DNA of 64,000 bases, from the NCBI GenBank assembly GCA_949987565.1, contig OX465118.1:3562538-3626537 (forward strand), written 5' to 3'. Below, in pieces: positions 11,489-23,001 of this stretch. The position numbers were made by a program, and so were the translations under genes. How positions within the stretch are numbered: position 1 is the stretch's first letter; every line of letters starts with the position of its first letter. This stretch comes from Luidia sarsii (taxonomy: Eukaryota > Echinodermata > Asteroidea > Paxillosida > Luidiidae). Under the pieces are notes generated by a model, which had not been told where the DNA came from, did not search any database, and saw nothing but the letters and a program-made list of their open reading frames with translations.

Positions 11489-12640
11489 TCACGTGCTAGT
11501 TACCCCTCGTTGTTTACATCTTGAGTGACGGAATGCTGAAATTACGTGCCTTTCAGTGGCTTTTTTCATTGGGCAATCGTAGAATGCTCTGCCTGTTACA
11601 TCCATATTCGGAAAGAGCATGCCTTTCCAAGCATCCATTTCACCAAGACAATTGTCCTGAATCTCGCAGAAGGTCGCAATGTACCCATCTGGTGAAGTGC
11701 AGTACATGTATACTGTAGAAGCCAAACCGGAATGGCCTAATGTTGAGTCCACTATCGAATTCATGCGATTTTGAATCCCATTTACAGTTTCCATTGTGTT
11801 TTCCCGTAGTATCTCTCTCAACTGATCGTTAACTGAGTCTGTCAATCAAAATCCGGTCATCAAATCACAGTCACTAGATTGCAATTTATGCTTATCGGCA
11901 GGCTCAAAGATGCTGAGCACTTTCTGGGTAGCGAAGGCGATAAACATGAATCGTTTGCTTTTCATTTTAGCAAACCTGTGGCCTCAATGCATGCCGTTGC
12001 ATCCGAGCAGTTTTCTTCACACCATTCAAGCACATCTACAATTGCAGGATGACTTGTAATAGCAACACACAGTTGACAAATGACCTGACCATCTCTGATC
12101 GAGTAGTCACTTCAACTTCTGGCCACCATGCACACAACTAAGTTTGGGTCGTCGCAGAAAATTGTACTAAGTATTGCACACGTACATGTATGTAAAAAAT
12201 CTTCTCAACCTCGCTATGCATCCCTATGGCATTTACAATGACCAAGTGTAACTGGTGATTGAAACAATGTACGTACGGTATTTCTTTGTCAAGTTTCTCC
12301 TGTATTTTCCTCTGCACTCCTCCATACTTTCCTGACATGACAGAAGCGCCATCGTAGCACTGACTCAGTACCAGTATTCTCTTGGGGTCCAGATGACCTT
12401 CTTCTAAGGCCTGAAGAATAACATCTGAAAGGGAATCTATGGTACATCCAGCTTGTCAGATCTGGTCATTGCTATAAGGGTTTCTTGTACTTTACAGTGC
12501 TTCACAAAGCGTACTTCAACCGAAATGTTCTCTTCATTCGTAGCCTCACGAGTACCATCGGCTTTGAGAGTGTAGAATGGAACGTCGACTCTGTTTATGT
12601 CATTCGTGACATTTTCTAACTCCATATCTTTCATCAAAAT
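11489..12640 (-). pseudogene. hAT transposase remnant (ZMYM1/DUF4371-like), C-terminal part
   Basis: On the minus strand this encodes the catalytic region of a hAT-superfamily transposase of the type often annotated as zinc finger MYM-type protein 1-like. Recognisable blocks are FYTLKADGTREATNEENISV (about 12,575-12,520), then LSQCYDGASVMSGKYGGVQR with PYVHCFNHQLHLVIV (about 12,365-12,230), then a QRWSGH-type block near 12,100 and a PADKHKLQSSDCD-type block near 11,890. The aspartates of the catalytic triad would lie in the first two. Internal stops and shifts break it into pieces. The N-terminal part lies at 14,591-15,034, on the far side of an inserted PLE. Confidence 0.72.
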
Positions 12641-14565
12641 TTAGTGGGCATGACATTTCGATCCTAGCAGGACCTTTCTCAAAGGACAAAACAGATACAT
12701 GTACATGAAGGAAGGGGGAAGAGAGTGAATAGAACACGGATGAGAAACAAAGTCAAGAGTAAAGCTGGTAGGGTGAGATCAAAGGGAAGGGCAAGGAGTA
12801 GGGTAGGGATTAGTGAGAAGAGGAGGAAATATCAAAGAGAGAAGTGTTGAGACCATGTGGTTGAATAGTCCGAAGACGCTTCATCCACATTTTCTCACGG
12901 CTAAGATAAGACAGACAGCATTACTATGGTGACCAAGGGATTCTATGCCCAGTACACTCATATCTGATATCGAATGATCAGGGAGATTGAAGTGATACCC
13001 AACAGGGGTGTCCATTTTACCGGTTTTGCTTGTAGACATATGGCCATAGATACGTTTTTTGAGGGTGTTATTGGTCTCGCCAACATACTGAACATTACAA
13101 AATCTACAAGAGATGAGGTATATGATGTTTGAGGTAGTGCACATGATAGAGCCATGTGTAGGTCATGTGGGTAGTTCCAGAGGAATGTCCATTGAAAGAG
13201 TCTATTTCCTTGACATGTGTCTTGCAAACAATGCATTTCGAGGTACACTTAAATGTACCAAATTTAGTGGGAGGTGAAGAGTCCAAAGGGGGAACCTCTG
13301 CTCAGACAATTAAGTCACGCAGGTTACAGGGGCGCCTGAAAGCCAAAACAGGCGAATTTGGAATGGCATCAGCCAGACGATCCGAAGTATGGAGAATATG
13401 GTGGTTTTCCTTAGTTATCTTCCTGAGAGGGGGAAGAAAAGGGTGGTAGGAAGTAACTACCCGGTAAGGGAACCTTGGGATTGTCCTTGGGACCTGGTGG
13501 CTTTTGTTTGAGTGCCGAACTTCTGGGAATGGACTAGACTCTAGCAATGGAATTCTTCTCTTGGCGAGAACTATAGCCTCTAGCAACCAAGTTACTGGCA
13601 GATACACGTGTATGGCGGCGAAAGTCAGACTCATTGGATCATACACACAATGTACATGCATCTCAATCTGAGGGCCTGGCTGTAAGCTACACACACATGT
13701 ATACCAGTCTTACAGTGTCTGGGGTGACAACTGGAGGCATGGAGATATTGATGAGTGGGCTTAAAATACAAGTCCGTAGTAAGAGTATTGAGGTCTTTCC
13801 GGACGGTGACATCCAGGAAGTGGGTCTGCTGAAGAGACTGCTCCAATGTGAATTTGGTAATCCTGTGGAAGGAATTGATGTGGTCAAAAAAAGCATTCAA
13901 GCTGCTATCGTCCCTAGTCCAAATGAAGAAAACGTCATAGTTATATATATCCACCAAATCCAGGGATGGCATGAAGTCTCACTGAGCATGCGTTCCTCAA
14001 GGTCACCCATGAAGAGGCAAGCAAAGGAAGGAGCCATGCGCATGCCCATGGCAGTGCCATGCACCTGAAGATAGTGCTTGCCAAGAAAGGAGAAATTGTT
14101 GTTGGCCAGCACTAGCCTCATGAGGGTGGTTATGTCAGAGATGGGTGGAGAAGACTGTTTTCATTTGGCCAGGGCTGAGGAGCAAGCTTGAATGCCTTTT
14201 TCCTGGGGGATGTTAGTGTATAGAGAGGAAACGTCAATGGTACCAATTATGGCAGTGGTCGGAATTTGATCCTTGACACTTTCCAACTTTCTCAGAAAGT
14301 CGGGAGTGTCATGGACGTAGGAGGGGATTTTGGGAACCAAGGGTCTGAGAAAAGAGTCAATGATAAGAGATATGTGTTCCGTGGGTGAACCATTACCAGA
14401 GATGATGGGTCTGCCTGGGTTGTTGGTCTTGTGAATTTTCGGGAGAAGGTAGAATCTGGCAGTTCAATTGATCGGCGATAGAAATCTGTGAGCTTTTTCC
14501 CTCAGTTGATCACGTGATCGCATGTCATCCAAAACTTCCTGAATTTGCTCTGATTTCACATTGCT
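12640..14565 (-). mobile_element. Penelope-like element, copy A (inside the hAT remnant)
   Basis: Reading on the minus strand from about 14,565 to 12,860, the frame pieces give a PLE reverse transcriptase followed by a GIY-YIG endonuclease. RT blocks include FYLLPKIHKTNNPGRPIIS, TIDVSSLYTNIPQ, and VFFIWTRDDSSLNAFFDHIN, where the usual YIDD is degraded to YNYD. The C-terminal part has the cysteine set CTSKCIVCKTH, then IIYLISCRFCNVQYVGETNN, the GIY-YIG signature of endonuclease-bearing PLEs. It is 5'-truncated relative to copy B, starting near the KFSEQI block. The 3' non-coding tail (12,860-12,640) carries the repeated ribozyme-like motif at 12,647-12,685. Many shifts and stops are present. 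Confidence 0.85.
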
Positions 14566-14581
14566 CAGAAAGGACCTTAAT

Positions 14582-14612
14582 GAACCGGTACTACTTCAAG
14601 TAGTACCGGTTC
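14582..14612. repeat. 31-bp near-perfect palindrome at the hAT/PLE junction
   Basis: The two arms GAACCGGTACTACTT and its complement meet around a central CAA. The palindrome sits where the hAT reading frame (ending KNRYYLK then stop) meets PLE-derived sequence. It looks as if the last codons before the break were duplicated in inverted orientation during insertion. Confidence 0.85.
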
Positions 14613-15034
14613 TTCTGTATTTGAACAGCGTTGACCAAGTTTGCAATACTTTGGCCTGTGTCCATCCTAGCCTTTCTCTCAGCCCACTTAGCCATAGAAC
14701 TGATATGTGCTCTTGATTCGGCATGTTTGTTCAGTCCTTTATGTTTCTCTAGACCATGGTGCCAGTTGCAATATCCATAAACGGTGGAAATAGTTTCAAC
14801 ATGACCTTTTCTGAATCGAGAATTCAAGCCAATTAAAACGCAAAAACCATGAGGTGTTAAAATGTCAAGGACTCTCCTGCTGAATGTGGTTGGATTGAAT
14901 TCTTTCTGCCGAGGCTGTGAAGGTCTGTCATCGATATTTCCAACATCGACCGGCGCCATCAACTCAGGGGATGTGCTGGCATGATCGTGTGATATCGGTG
15001 CCGAAGCTTCTCTTGGTGTTGCGATCGACGACAA
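14591..15034 (-). pseudogene. hAT transposase remnant, N-terminal part
   Basis: This 147-codon minus-strand frame resembles the N-terminus of ZMYM1-like hAT transposases. It has a proline/serine-rich leader, a KEFNPTTFSRRVLD block, then a degenerate TTF-type zinc-finger region (GYCNWHHGLEKHKGLNKHAE, then SRAHISSMAKW) and an alpha-helical end (SIANLVNAVQIQKNRYYLK). The expected cysteines of the finger are incomplete. It stops at the palindrome bordering PLE copy A. The next recognisable hAT segment begins at 12,637, with roughly 100 residues of the family missing between them. Confidence 0.65.
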
Positions 15035-15880
15035 CTTTGACTCACATCTATCATTATCAAATGTCTAGAATGCAGGCGTCTTTGAAGTGTCAGATGAAGT
15101 AGTCTTACATTTCAGAAAGCTGAGGGTTTGCTCCTCAGTTTAATGGACGAGACTGATGAAATCATGAAAGTCAGGCGTAGCGCGCTACACACGCGTTTTT
15201 AAGACTACTAGTGCTACGCCTACCGGTACACATGTACACGTGTGTACACAGTTATCATGAAAGCCAGACCTACACGTACCGGGTACATGTACGGTACATG
15301 TACACTACTACTAGTAGTAGGGGCCTTGTACTACTGACCCAATCGAAGTCAAAGCAAATACAACTTAAGTTTAACTCTGCAAGCTTCAAGCTTGTGTGCA
15401 TGTGCCATGTTCAAATGCTAACAACTACTTTTTCTGGGAGAAAATGTGGGTATGATATCAGTGGGCGCGTGGATTGTTTTGAACAAAGATTCTATCCCGT
15501 CGCAAGCTATACTATTTTTGGTTTTGAAAAACTCAACATGGCCGCAGTGACTTCAGTGCTTGCTCTTCAATCGCATACACGCGACCTACTGTATCTAGTT
15601 ATACCGGTATATACGGTAGATCAGTGATATGATACACATGCGTTCTCTTCCTATAGCTCTATGGTTATGCTTCCATGTGCATGTTGTGTGTATGCGTACA
15701 TGTTTTTCAGGCCGGGCCGGGCAATCAAATCATTTGCATACACCGCAGACACATTCTGTACTGCATATACTGTACTGTAGGTAAAAGTTCTCAAACCACC
15801 GAGCTTAGTGTGCATGCACATATTGGTCAATCGCGCTGGTGCAAATTTCGGCATGCGTTAATTTGGTGGTATACATATAT
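15035..15880. other. No gene seen
   Basis: TACATGTA-type palindromes and an ACTACTAGTAGTAGG palindromic patch lie at 15,225-15,320. A 138-codon open frame (15,211-15,627) is not supported by any family resemblance. A short CpG-bearing stretch precedes the 3.57-kb inverted-repeat element. Confidence 0.4.
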
Positions 15881-18800
15881 GGGTCATTCCACCAGGTTGG
15901 GTCACAATGTGTGACATGGAAGTGAACAATTCAAATTAGTTGAAAAGCAATTCTTTTGCACTTGTTATGTGTGTGACATGTCATAGTTTCATAATCTCAT
16001 ATGTTTTTGGTGCGTTGATATACAAAATAAAAATAAATTCTTCTAGAATCTGCAGTGCTCCACCAACAGTGCAGACGTAACGTGGACACCAAAGCCAATA
16101 AATCATTTTAATGTAAATAATACATAGGCATAGAATTTCCTTAACAACTAATCATAAAATAATTGTATTTAAATAGTAAAAATCAGAACAAAACTTTAGA
16201 TTGACCTACGAATACAATCATCGACCGAGGAAAGAAAAAACTAAGACCATGTCAGTTCATTTCTTCTCAATATTTTCACATGCATGATGTTTATTTCCAC
16301 AAAGTCACATAGAACTCAAGTTAGCAAAGAAACAAACATTCCTTTGGTTTGAAATGCACAGATATACTTCAGAAAATCATAGTTTGGGAAAATATGAAAA
16401 CTGGAATTACTCAATATTGAAATATGGTTTACTCATTAACTCCTGTGCAGACGTAACGTGGACACCGTGTCATGTTACATCAGCACAACATTTTTTTTTC
16501 CTTTGATGGTTGGGAATTGTTGGCTTTAGATTTGGCTTTTGGCTTGCTTTTGGCTTTTACATCAGCCAGTGCTGTAGGTTTCGAGACAATTTTTCCCTGG
16601 TCACGGTCTCGTTACCCTGTGGTCTCGGTCTTGGACCCTTCCAGTCTCGGATATTGTCTTGCTTAGAGACCGCCATTATTTACATGTGAACATGTGAAAT
16701 TAATTTGTTATCTTTTTTTTCTAAGCTCCCGGTTGGGAACCCTTTATGGGAACTACACATAGGGCATTTTGCCCAGGGCTGATGAGTAGTTAATGACACT
16801 GTAAACTCCATGCATCAGAGGGTGGAAGGTTGGAAACATCACGCAAAACCAATACTCATATCATGTGGGGCCTCATTCTACATGTATGGTTCCACAAACT
16901 TCCCCGAACCAATACCATGGGTCCTGGTACTGTGTAGAATGCAATACACACGTAAAATCACAAAATAATGAGAGCACATGCAATCTTACGTATGCATGTG
17001 GGACGTAAGGGAATACCAATCAATGACTTTGTTGAAGAATTTTCCATCAAGGGGAACTACTTTACATGAGTCACCTGTTTTGCCGTTTTGGTCTTAGGAA
17101 GTCTGTTATGTATATAGATAGATATCCTAACATTTCTAACAAGAATGAGACTGGTTTTTTTTTTCCCCTTCGATCTAACCTTGGAGTTGACTTATGACAA
17201 ATGTTAAACAATAAAACTGTGTAAAATCACTCACATCGTACTGTTTCGTACAAATTAATCAATTTTCTTCACTTTTACTGTGTCATCCTTTCATTACAGT
17301 CTCATCTCGGTTTCGACCTTTTGCAAGGTCTCGACTACAACACTGGAATCGGCTAATGTTTGGTTTTGCTGAACAGTTTGATTTTTAGGCTTTGTCACAT
17401 TTGGACTTGCTGCCTTGATGCAGTCTTATCCTAAGTGAGGTTCTTGGATCTTGGCGTCATCCTCAATTTCCTTCAGGGCCTAATACAATTTTTAAAAAAT
17501 GAGAAAAAAAAACAACAGAAAAATACATAAGATACCCTGTTGAAAGGAAAGTGGAATATCTAATAATAGCAACCAGTTTTACATCTTTTTAAAATTGAAA
17601 GCCAGAGTTTGGAAAACATGTAAAAGCAAACCACTGCAGAATTCAAGAAAATGAATCCAGGCCTTCATTTTAATAAATACGAGGAGAGCTAAACAATTGC
17701 TCTCCTTAATTCACTTTGTTGAATTAAGGAGAGCGGTTTTTTTTTCTATGAAAAACGAAAGAAAAAACCCACTCAATTCCAACGACAAAGAAAGAAACCC
17801 ATTATTATCACAATTCATGTTTTGTTTCGGTAGTAAAATAAATTGCACTTTTTTGTAGCGTGACCGTCTCGCTATTAGTATTATACTCCCTGGAACTTGG
17901 AAGTTCCGATCAGGTTTGAGTAGCGCAGCGTACTCATATGCAGCCATGTGGCCGCTGTGCACGTGCACTGTGTAGTATACAGTGTGCAAAGACGTGTTGT
18001 GTCATGTCACATTGCAGCGCGTAGGCTGGTTTTGGCCCTACTGGTCCCGTAGTGTCGCTATGGCTTTACGAGGCGGAAACCAAACCTAGACTTGCCAACC
18101 TGGTTAACGTCGCGAAGGGAAAACGCTACTTCCATCGTTCGTCTCCGAATGTTGTTTCCGCGTAATCTAATATTTATCCCTTCGTAATTAATGTTGAAAG
18201 TGGTATGAATAGAAAGAAGAGAATACAAGCTTCAATTTAAGGGTAAAATCGACAAATTTTGACGATGTTTACAGGGTGCGCTAGGAAGCCGAAAAACACG
18301 AGTTAGACTTTTTCTCCGCCATTTTAGCTCGATATGCCGCGGCAGCACGGAGCGATTTGGCAATTTTGAACTTCCGATATCTCAAGAAAGAAATGAAACA
18401 TCCTTCTAAATTTTTCTACAATTCTAGTAAATACATTTCTCATGAGGTGTGCGTACTTCGGTTGACCGCGAAACTCGAAATAAAATTAGTGTAATTAGAT
18501 TAATATCTTACCTTTTCACGATCAATCTTCCTTGTCAACGTTTGTATTTCGTCAGCATTGCAGGCTGGTTGAACCAGTCTATTAGCTGATAGTCTGGTTC
18601 CAAGAGCTAAACATCCTGACAAATACTGTGAAGTCAGGGAGCCACACCTATTCAACGACGTTACGTGTGGACACTTCCACCTTTACATCGCCCCAGAAAA
18701 AAAATCACGAACGGAAAACCACTTCAGTGTCGCACGTGGTCTGTGAGGCACCCCCCCAAATATTTCTGTAGGCTGTTCCATTATAATATAGGGGTGGAAC

Positions 18801-19453
18801 GTTCGCAATGTCGTCCCGAATGCACCGACGTTACAACCATTGCGTTGGACAACCACTGTCGTCGCGTCGCTCATTTTCGAGGCACATTTTTTGGGCATGG
18901 AGTATTTTCCTGTTTTATATGGTTATATTGTCAAACAATGAATAACTAGATATAATAGAAGTAATACTAGCGTGTTTCGCATTTGAAGCTGAAAACTACA
19001 GCCTCCTTTTTCGACGTATCGTGCACATATTTTTGTGGACACCCCCTGTTACGTCGAATGGGTCAGTCTAACTTCGTTGTACATCACAAAATAAGGCTTT
19101 GGCTTGGAAATGTCCGCGTTGTTTGGGGGAAGATGAAGTCCCTCGAATAAATAAACAACCCCGTGGTAGTTTTCTGCAATGTTTTCAGTCCGATGTTCCT
19201 TGTCAGAAATGTCAGCTTAAAATGTCACAATTTTCACCTCTAAAAGTGCTGTGGACACAATAGTATTTTGCATCACAAAAATACGCGGACGCATCCGCGT
19301 GTGAAATAAGTGGATGGAATATGATAAGTTTGATGTTACTTCATGTTTTAAGTTAATTCACTTTGAAGAAATAGTGTATAACGTTGGGTTTTTTCACCTT
19401 GAAATAATGACGGACAGAGTTTTCACGCGCAACCCAACCTGGTGGAATGACCC
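15881..19453. mobile_element. 3.57-kb DNA element with 22-bp terminal inverted repeats
   Basis: The left tip begins GGGTCATTCCACCAGGTTGG (15,881-15,902) and the right tip (19,432-19,453) is its exact complement over 22 bp. ATAT flanks both sides (15,877-15,880 and 19,454-19,457), a possible 4-bp or TA-type target duplication. A block containing GTAACGTGGACACC recurs at 16,078 and 16,453 near the left end; related forms (GTTACGTGTGGACAC near 18,660, GTGGACACCCCCTGTTACGT near 19,034) lie near the right end in changed orientation, like subterminal transposase-binding repeats. No transposase frame is recognisable, so it is probably non-autonomous, or an old copy. Confidence 0.72.
17699..17734. 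repeat. Perfect 15-bp-arm hairpin followed by a T run
   Basis: GCTCTCCTTAATTCA and its exact complement are separated by six bases, and a run of nine T follows at once. This lies inside the 3.57-kb element. In bacteria it would look like a terminator; in this animal context it is a hairpin of unknown role. Confidence 0.7.
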
Positions 19454-19600
19454 ATATACAGATCATGATACTCAGATTCAGAATCTGATTTTAGCGGTTC
19501 AGTTAGATAATATTATAGATATTTTTTTAATGCTAATTGTTTTTGCCAATGGGGGGGCCAGCCCGGTCCCCCCGGGCCCACCTTGGTGACGGGCCTGCTT

Positions 19601-20460
19601 CCAAAACTTCCTCAATTTGTTCTGAGAATTTGCCAGTATGGTTTGAGTACAGACATTTAAGGCCTTTTCACACCATCTTCGCTTCGAACCGGGTTGAAAC
19701 CTACCCGGTTCCACTCCAGTTCAGCCTTGGCTGTTTTCGACCCGGTTCACAGAGACGCAACATTCACACTGTTCATGACACAAACCAGCCGCGGCAAGAA
19801 ATTCTGTGCACATTGGTTGCACGATCGATAGATTGCGCAACAACACGTGGTTGAGTTGCGTGCGAAAGTAGAACCATAGAAAGAGCTGTCAAAGTTTGCG
19901 CGACCGTAAGCACAGCGCGCATTAACATAATCCAGACTGCTGTTAAACATTGCGCATTCCGTGCACAACAGTACGTACTGTGTGGGCGTCAACGAACTTT
20001 TTCGTCTGTGGGTACATGTATGTGTTCTTCCGCGGAGTTTCGTGCCACACAACTCAACCCGGATCGGCGGTAGTGATCTCAACCCGGGGCGGTTCACACT
20101 ATCGTTTTCGAACTGGTTCAAGCTGAGAAATGCATTTTCGATCCGGATCGAGATTTTCAACCCTGGTCCCTGCAAGGGTTGGTTTCGAGCTGGCTAGAGC
20201 AGGCTACCCGGTTCGGAACCGGGTTGAAATTTTAGTAGTGTGAAAAGGGTTGAAAAAAATCTCAGGGTCGGAACCGGTTCGACCCCGAGATTTCGGACAG
20301 TGTGAAAAGGCCTTTATAGTTCTGGGGATTCTTCACTTGTCGGTAGGCTTCATCAATGTACATGTTTTTTTGGCGATCCATGATTATTACGGCTGACTTA
20401 TTATTAACTGCTGGCTTGATAATAATGTCACGACGGGAACCTAAAGTGTTCTGAGCCAGA
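19601..20460 (-). mobile_element. PLE N-terminal fragment, split by a MITE
   Basis: On the minus strand, 20,317-20,460 reads as the PLE N-terminal block RRDIIIKPAVNNKSAVIIMD followed by RQKNMYIDEAYRQ. After the interruption at 19,660-20,313 the frame resumes as KCLYSNHTGKFSEQIEEVL (19,601-19,659). The same order without the gap is seen in copy B (KPADKGSAVVIMDRQKYIDE to FSEQI). Only this N-terminal piece remains. It is the same family as the other PLE copies but more diverged. Confidence 0.82.
19660..20313. mobile_element. Harbinger-like MITE, 654 bp, TTA target duplication
   Basis: Both ends carry the terminal inverted repeat AGGCCTTTTCACAC. TTA is present on both sides (19,657-19,659 and 20,314-20,316). 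The uninterrupted PLE sequence can be rebuilt by removing the element and one TTA, which fixes the borders. A 3-bp TTA/TAA duplication is typical of the PIF/Harbinger superfamily. Internal sequence is non-coding, with repeated AACCGGGTTGAA blocks near both ends. A partial second copy is at about 21,490-21,670. Confidence 0.88.
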
Positions 20461-20635
20461 CATCCATCGCTAGTAAGGTTGTCATGAGGTTTACAGTCAA
20501 GATGAGATGAGTTCTTGGCTTGAGAACTGACAGCTTGAACATACAGTAGGTTTCAAGAGCTGGAACAATGCAGCTGCTTTTAACTAAAAAAAGGTTCTTA
20601 TTTGTGGGGGCCAGAATAAAAAAGAACTCTGCCAA

Positions 20636-22911
20636 TCACAGTCTGCAGTACCAGGAGTACTCCCTTACAACATGTACTCAGTGATGTCTTGACTGAGCAT
20701 TACTTTGTCAACTTTTTTCTGACGTTGCTCCAAAAGTGTCTTTCCGAAACACTTTAGCTCCGCCGGTCAAATCAGACGAACTCTCCATTTGATCAAGCCA
20801 ATGTGGTGACCGCTGCGCGCACGGCAGAGGAGGCGGCTTTGTGTGTCTGTACTGTGTGTGTGCCGCCGGCCGCCTGCTCAACTACATGTACATGTAGGCC
20901 CTACAGTACAGAATACAACACGGGTGCGCCGCTCATCACATGGTGATTGTCCAATCACAACCTTTCATGGCACAAGAGTGATGCGTCCCTATCGCGGTGC
21001 TTTTCAATTTCATGCAGCCAAATCACACTCGAATAAAGAAAATAGAAATAAGATTAAGAAGGCAAACGGCAGGCAACAAACAATTATTGTTTATTCCTAC
21101 GGCCGGGTGACGCGCTGTTGGGATTTGAAAAACACCACTTCATGCCCATGCTATTTGTTTGTATTTCTCTGAAATTGAAAAGTTTACCGCCTGCCCGCCT
21201 GCCCGCCTGCCCGCCTGCCAAATTCACGACGGCAATTGCCGTCATGCTCTCACCAATTGCCGCAGTGTCCTTATAATTGGAGGATTTTCACGGCAACGAA
21301 TTGCCGTGCCCTTTTATAGCACATTGCTGCCATGCGGCCCTTTCGGCCGACGGGTTAGTTGGGCCTTGGAGGTAGGGGCAGATCTGACTGCCGGCCAGCG
21401 CTGGCGTTAGCACAGAGCGCAAGGCCGCTGTGTGCAGCACACATGGAAGCTTCACCGTACCGTGCGCACTGCCAGCTAAACATTGCGCAGTTTCATGTCA
21501 ATGAACTTTTCGTCTGTGGGTACCAGTGAATCTTGGACATCGCTGGCTGTACCAAACAACGGGTACCAACGGTAGTTGGGAGCGATTTACGTTGCACGAT
21601 AGATAGATTGCGCAATAACACGTGGTTGGGTTGCGTGTGAAAGTAGAATCATAGAGCTGTAAAAAGCTTGACAGCATGGACTATTCCATTAGGCTTAGAG
21701 GGGTATGACTTTATACATTAATAAGCACTGATAATTTCCTCGTTTAGGGTGGACCTAGCTGTTTACAAATCCATCTTTACAAAACATGTAGGCTATTGAG
21801 ACTTCTTTCTTTTTTTAATTTCCCCGGAAAATCTATTTTCACATAATTATTTTTGTCGTCAGGATGACTAGCACCCCTGCCATACTTGAATGGTACAGTC
21901 CATGTTCCGTGAGAAGGCATGTTGTCGGCTGACTAAAACCTCTTTTGGACGTCATTTTTGAGGTGGAAAAACAACTTTTTTAGGCATTATGGTCCCACAG
22001 AAACGATATCATTTGTGGGACACCTAAAACAACGGTTTGGTGCCCTCAGCGTCTATTTGAAAAGCATTTTAAGGTACTAAACTAGTCGTGCATTAAAAAA
22101 CTCGGTTGTTAAACAGAAACAGAGCTGACATACGGTGGCCTTTGTTGTTTGTGTTGGCCAAACGTTTAAACGTTTAAACGGAAAAGTGAAATGCGGCTAA
22201 ACGTTTAGCAAATTAAACGTAAAGTCCGACCCTTACTTTGGAGGGAGTGGGACAAAAGTTCAAACTGTTGGACAGAAGCCTACACTGTTTGTTCAGCGTC
22301 AGTTATACGGTATATAGAAGGAATGGTCGATGATCATGTTAGTAGGGGGTGATGGTGTGGACTGGTGACTGGGGTGCCTGAAACAGCTGTGTCGGAGTCA
22401 AAACGTCTGGCTCTCCTAATTTTTAAAATAGTTTGCATTTTGGTCAAATTAGTCAGTAAGGCCAACAAAAATAATAGTTCTGCTTCCGGTTACCCGACCA
22501 ACCCTATTTTTAGGATGCAACCCCAAAAAATTGATGCGTAATTTAAACGTATCTATAGATAAAGAACAGCATGGTGCATATAACTAATCCAGTATAAGGT
22601 GTACAAGTTTGCAATCCTTTCAATGCATGTGTTCTATATTAATTTGATAGATTTCGATCGCACGCAGCCTAAGCTAGCGGTTGCGTGACCGAAATTCATT
22701 CAGCAGTTGTTATTTGGTAGACCTGTGCCAGATGTTTGGTAGTCTTGTGTCAGATACATGTTAATTATTACTTGATGCAGATCAACATTTATATGCAAAA
22801 TTGCCCAAAACAAGGCTGAAAATGTAGCATGTAAAGTGTCACAAAATTGAAATGGAAAGTTTAATGTTGTACATTATTTATCTTACACAAAGACTATTGT
22901 TTCAATTACAG
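20636..22911. other. Upstream flank of first PDE exon: repeats only
   Basis: No exon is visible. A GCCTGCCC-type octamer microsatellite lies at 21,188-21,220. The stretch 21,220-21,490 contains a repeat whose inverted copy is at 59,045-59,250 (shared TAGCTGGCAGTGCGCACGGT). The stretch 21,490-21,670 resembles the interior of the Harbinger-like MITE. A pure palindrome CGTTTAAACGTTTAAACG occurs at about 22,163-22,180. This is probably an intron or 5' region of the phosphodiesterase gene. Confidence 0.5.
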
Positions 22912-23001
22912 GTATTTGCCCAATATCTCCAGTTCTGTGGTATTGGCATTAATAATGCAAGAATTTATGAACGAGCAACCATGGAAATACGACGTAACAA
23001 G
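22912..23001 (+). CDS. PDE5/6/11-family phosphodiesterase, exon: end of GAF-A
   Basis: This 90-bp phase-0 exon (acceptor TTACAG, donor GTATGT) encodes VFAQYLQFCGIGINNARIYE and then RATMEIRRNK. That is the last helix of the first GAF domain in dual-GAF phosphodiesterases, where the pattern is (Y)L-x-FCGI-x-x-x-NAQLYE followed by a charged helix with RN. These enzymes hydrolyse cyclic nucleotides in the cytosol and are regulated by ligand binding or dimerisation through the GAF domains. The exon reads straight into the exon at 29,926. The rest of GAF-A is not visible upstream. Confidence 0.88.

Noticed and set aside
17699..17742. Hairpin plus T run as a bacterial-type terminator
   Set aside because: The DNA is animal and the structure lies in a transposon; rho-independent termination does not apply.
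19747..20175. A 142-codon minus-strand frame
   Set aside because: It lies wholly inside the Harbinger-like MITE, which is non-coding.
21188..21220. CRISPR-like regular repeats (GCCTGCCC)
   Set aside because: A short octamer microsatellite with no spacers in an animal genome.
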